This document shows positions 13,176 through 13,897 of a stretch of DNA of 13,897 bases, in pieces (the stretch's first letter is position 1; every line of letters starts with the position of its first letter). The notes beneath the pieces were generated by a model. That model was given only the letters and a program-made list of their open reading frames with translations. It was not told the DNA's origin and did not search any database. The translations under genes and the position numbers were made by a program. This DNA comes from Candidatus Omnitrophica bacterium UBA1562. GTDB lineage: Bacteria > Omnitrophota > Gorgyraeia > Gygaellales > Profunditerraquicolaceae. Where the stretch lies: contig DCOU01000060.1 of the NCBI GenBank assembly GCA_002322525.1, forward strand, positions 1 through 13,897, written 5' to 3'.

Positions 13176-13897
13176 ATGAAAATAATCGACCTGAGTTTAC
13201 CTATTGACGAGAAAGCGTTTGAGGTGCATCGCGTTGATATAGAACGCACTAGCCATAAAGCAGGTGTTGATAAATTTAACCGGGTTATTATGGGCAAGAC
13301 CCTTTTGGGCAGGATTAAATATGCTTTAGGTATGCGTATCGTAAAAAAAGAAGACTTGCCAGATGAAGAGTTTCTTTCCCTTGAAATTGTGCATGCCCCG
13401 GTGCATATCGGCACTCATCTTGATTATTCCTTCCACTACGGCTCAAAATCGGAAGATAGACCTGCCAAGACTGCTGAAGAGATCCCTCTTGAGTGGTGTT
13501 ATTATGACGGAGTTAAGATAGACCTTTCCCGCAAAAAACCCAATGAAGTAATTAAAGCCGAAGATATAGAGAGCGGATTAAAGCAGATAAATTATTCGCT
13601 TAAACCTAATGACATTGTGCTTTTATTTACCGGAGCGGATAAATTGTTTGGCACCCCGAAATATTTTAGCGATTATCCGGGCATAGACCCTTCGGCTATA
13701 GACTATCTTCTGGATAGAGGGATAAAAATTTTTGGCGTGGACACTATGGGTATTGACCGACCATACAGGTTTATGCTCAGTGAATTCTTAAAAACAAAAG
13801 ACCCCAAGATTTTCTATCCGGCGCATTTTTACGGCAGAAAGAGGGAGTTTATCCATATAGAACGGTTAAGCAATCTCGATAAGATTCCCGATTATGG
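13176..13897 (+). CDS. PF04199-type cyclase / metal-dependent hydrolase, 3' end outside window
   Basis: The frame from ATG 13176 remains open to the window edge (240 codons seen, while the family is usually about 210-280). The N-terminal MKIIDLSLPI and the metal motif H77-x-G-T-H81-x-D83...H87 (HIGTHLDYSFHYG) are diagnostic of the putative cyclase / kynurenine formamidase-like family. The usual HxGTHxDxPxH has Pro replaced by Ser here. Later landmarks are NDIVLLFTGADKL, the segment GIKIFGVDTMGIDRP, and a C-terminal PAHFY. Members hydrolyse amides or act as cyclases in antibiotic pathways. Next to KS-alpha/KS-beta and ACP genes, a role in folding, cyclising or releasing the chain is the natural reading. 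An insertion of roughly 25 residues between the first strand and the metal motif (GKTLLGRIKYALGMRIVKK) is unusual. No Shine-Dalgarno site is clear, so coupling to the ACP gene 9 bp upstream is likely. Confidence 0.83.
   Translation, partial: MKIIDLSLPIDEKAFEVHRVDIERTSHKAGVDKFNRVIMGKTLLGRIKYALGMRIVKKEDLPDEEFLSLEIVHAPVHIGTHLDYSFHYGSKSEDRPAKTAEEIPLEWCYYDGVKIDLSRKKPNEVIKAEDIESGLKQINYSLKPNDIVLLFTGADKLFGTPKYFSDYPGIDPSAIDYLLDRGIKIFGVDTMGIDRPYRFMLSEFLKTKDPKIFYPAHFYGRKREFIHIERLSNLDKIPDY

Overview
The window looks like chromosomal DNA of a Gram-negative, probably uncultivated bacterium. Evidence for an outer membrane is a complete TolC / membrane-fusion / RND efflux operon. The moderate-to-low GC content, good Shine-Dalgarno sites, solitary small proteins of candidate-phylum type and many short palindromic elements would fit a lineage such as Omnitrophota. 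That placement is a guess from style and is not shown by a marker gene. All recognisable genes lie on the + strand. No tRNA, rRNA, CRISPR array, transposase or phage gene is visible.

Region 1 (1-267) is the 3' end of a small two-helix membrane protein. Region 2 (about 315-6654) is a drug-efflux operon: a MarR-type repressor with a promoter and a symmetrical operator in front, a TolC-like outer membrane channel, a lipoprotein membrane-fusion protein that lacks the usual coiled-coil hairpin, an RND pump, and a PII-like protein whose start codon overlaps the pump stop codon. A 96-bp imperfect palindrome sits between the fusion-protein and pump genes. The pump gene also carries two perfect inverted repeats in variable segments, one of them inside a 42-bp in-frame duplication-flanked insertion. 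Region 3 (6740-7068) is a single small gene resembling the PCP_red domain, with a consensus-like promoter and an 18-bp perfect palindrome over the expected transcription start. Region 4 (7069-7216) has no gene and is filled with competing and nested inverted repeats.

Region 5 (7217-13897, running off the end) is the most interesting part. It is a tightly packed operon encoding a ketopantoate-reductase-like enzyme, a double-domain TIGR04076-like protein, a ketosynthase with an intact Cys-His-His triad (KS-alpha), a second ketosynthase in which all three catalytic residues are replaced (a KS-beta / chain-length-factor-like partner), a cobalamin-type radical SAM enzyme, a dedicated acyl carrier protein, and a PF04199-type cyclase. 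This is the core of a type II polyketide- or fatty-acid-like assembly line combined with radical chemistry. The product cannot be read from the sequence. The radical SAM gene is bracketed by two head-to-head pairs of a GGGACTGTCCC repeat, and each pair supplies the TAG stop codon of the gene before it.
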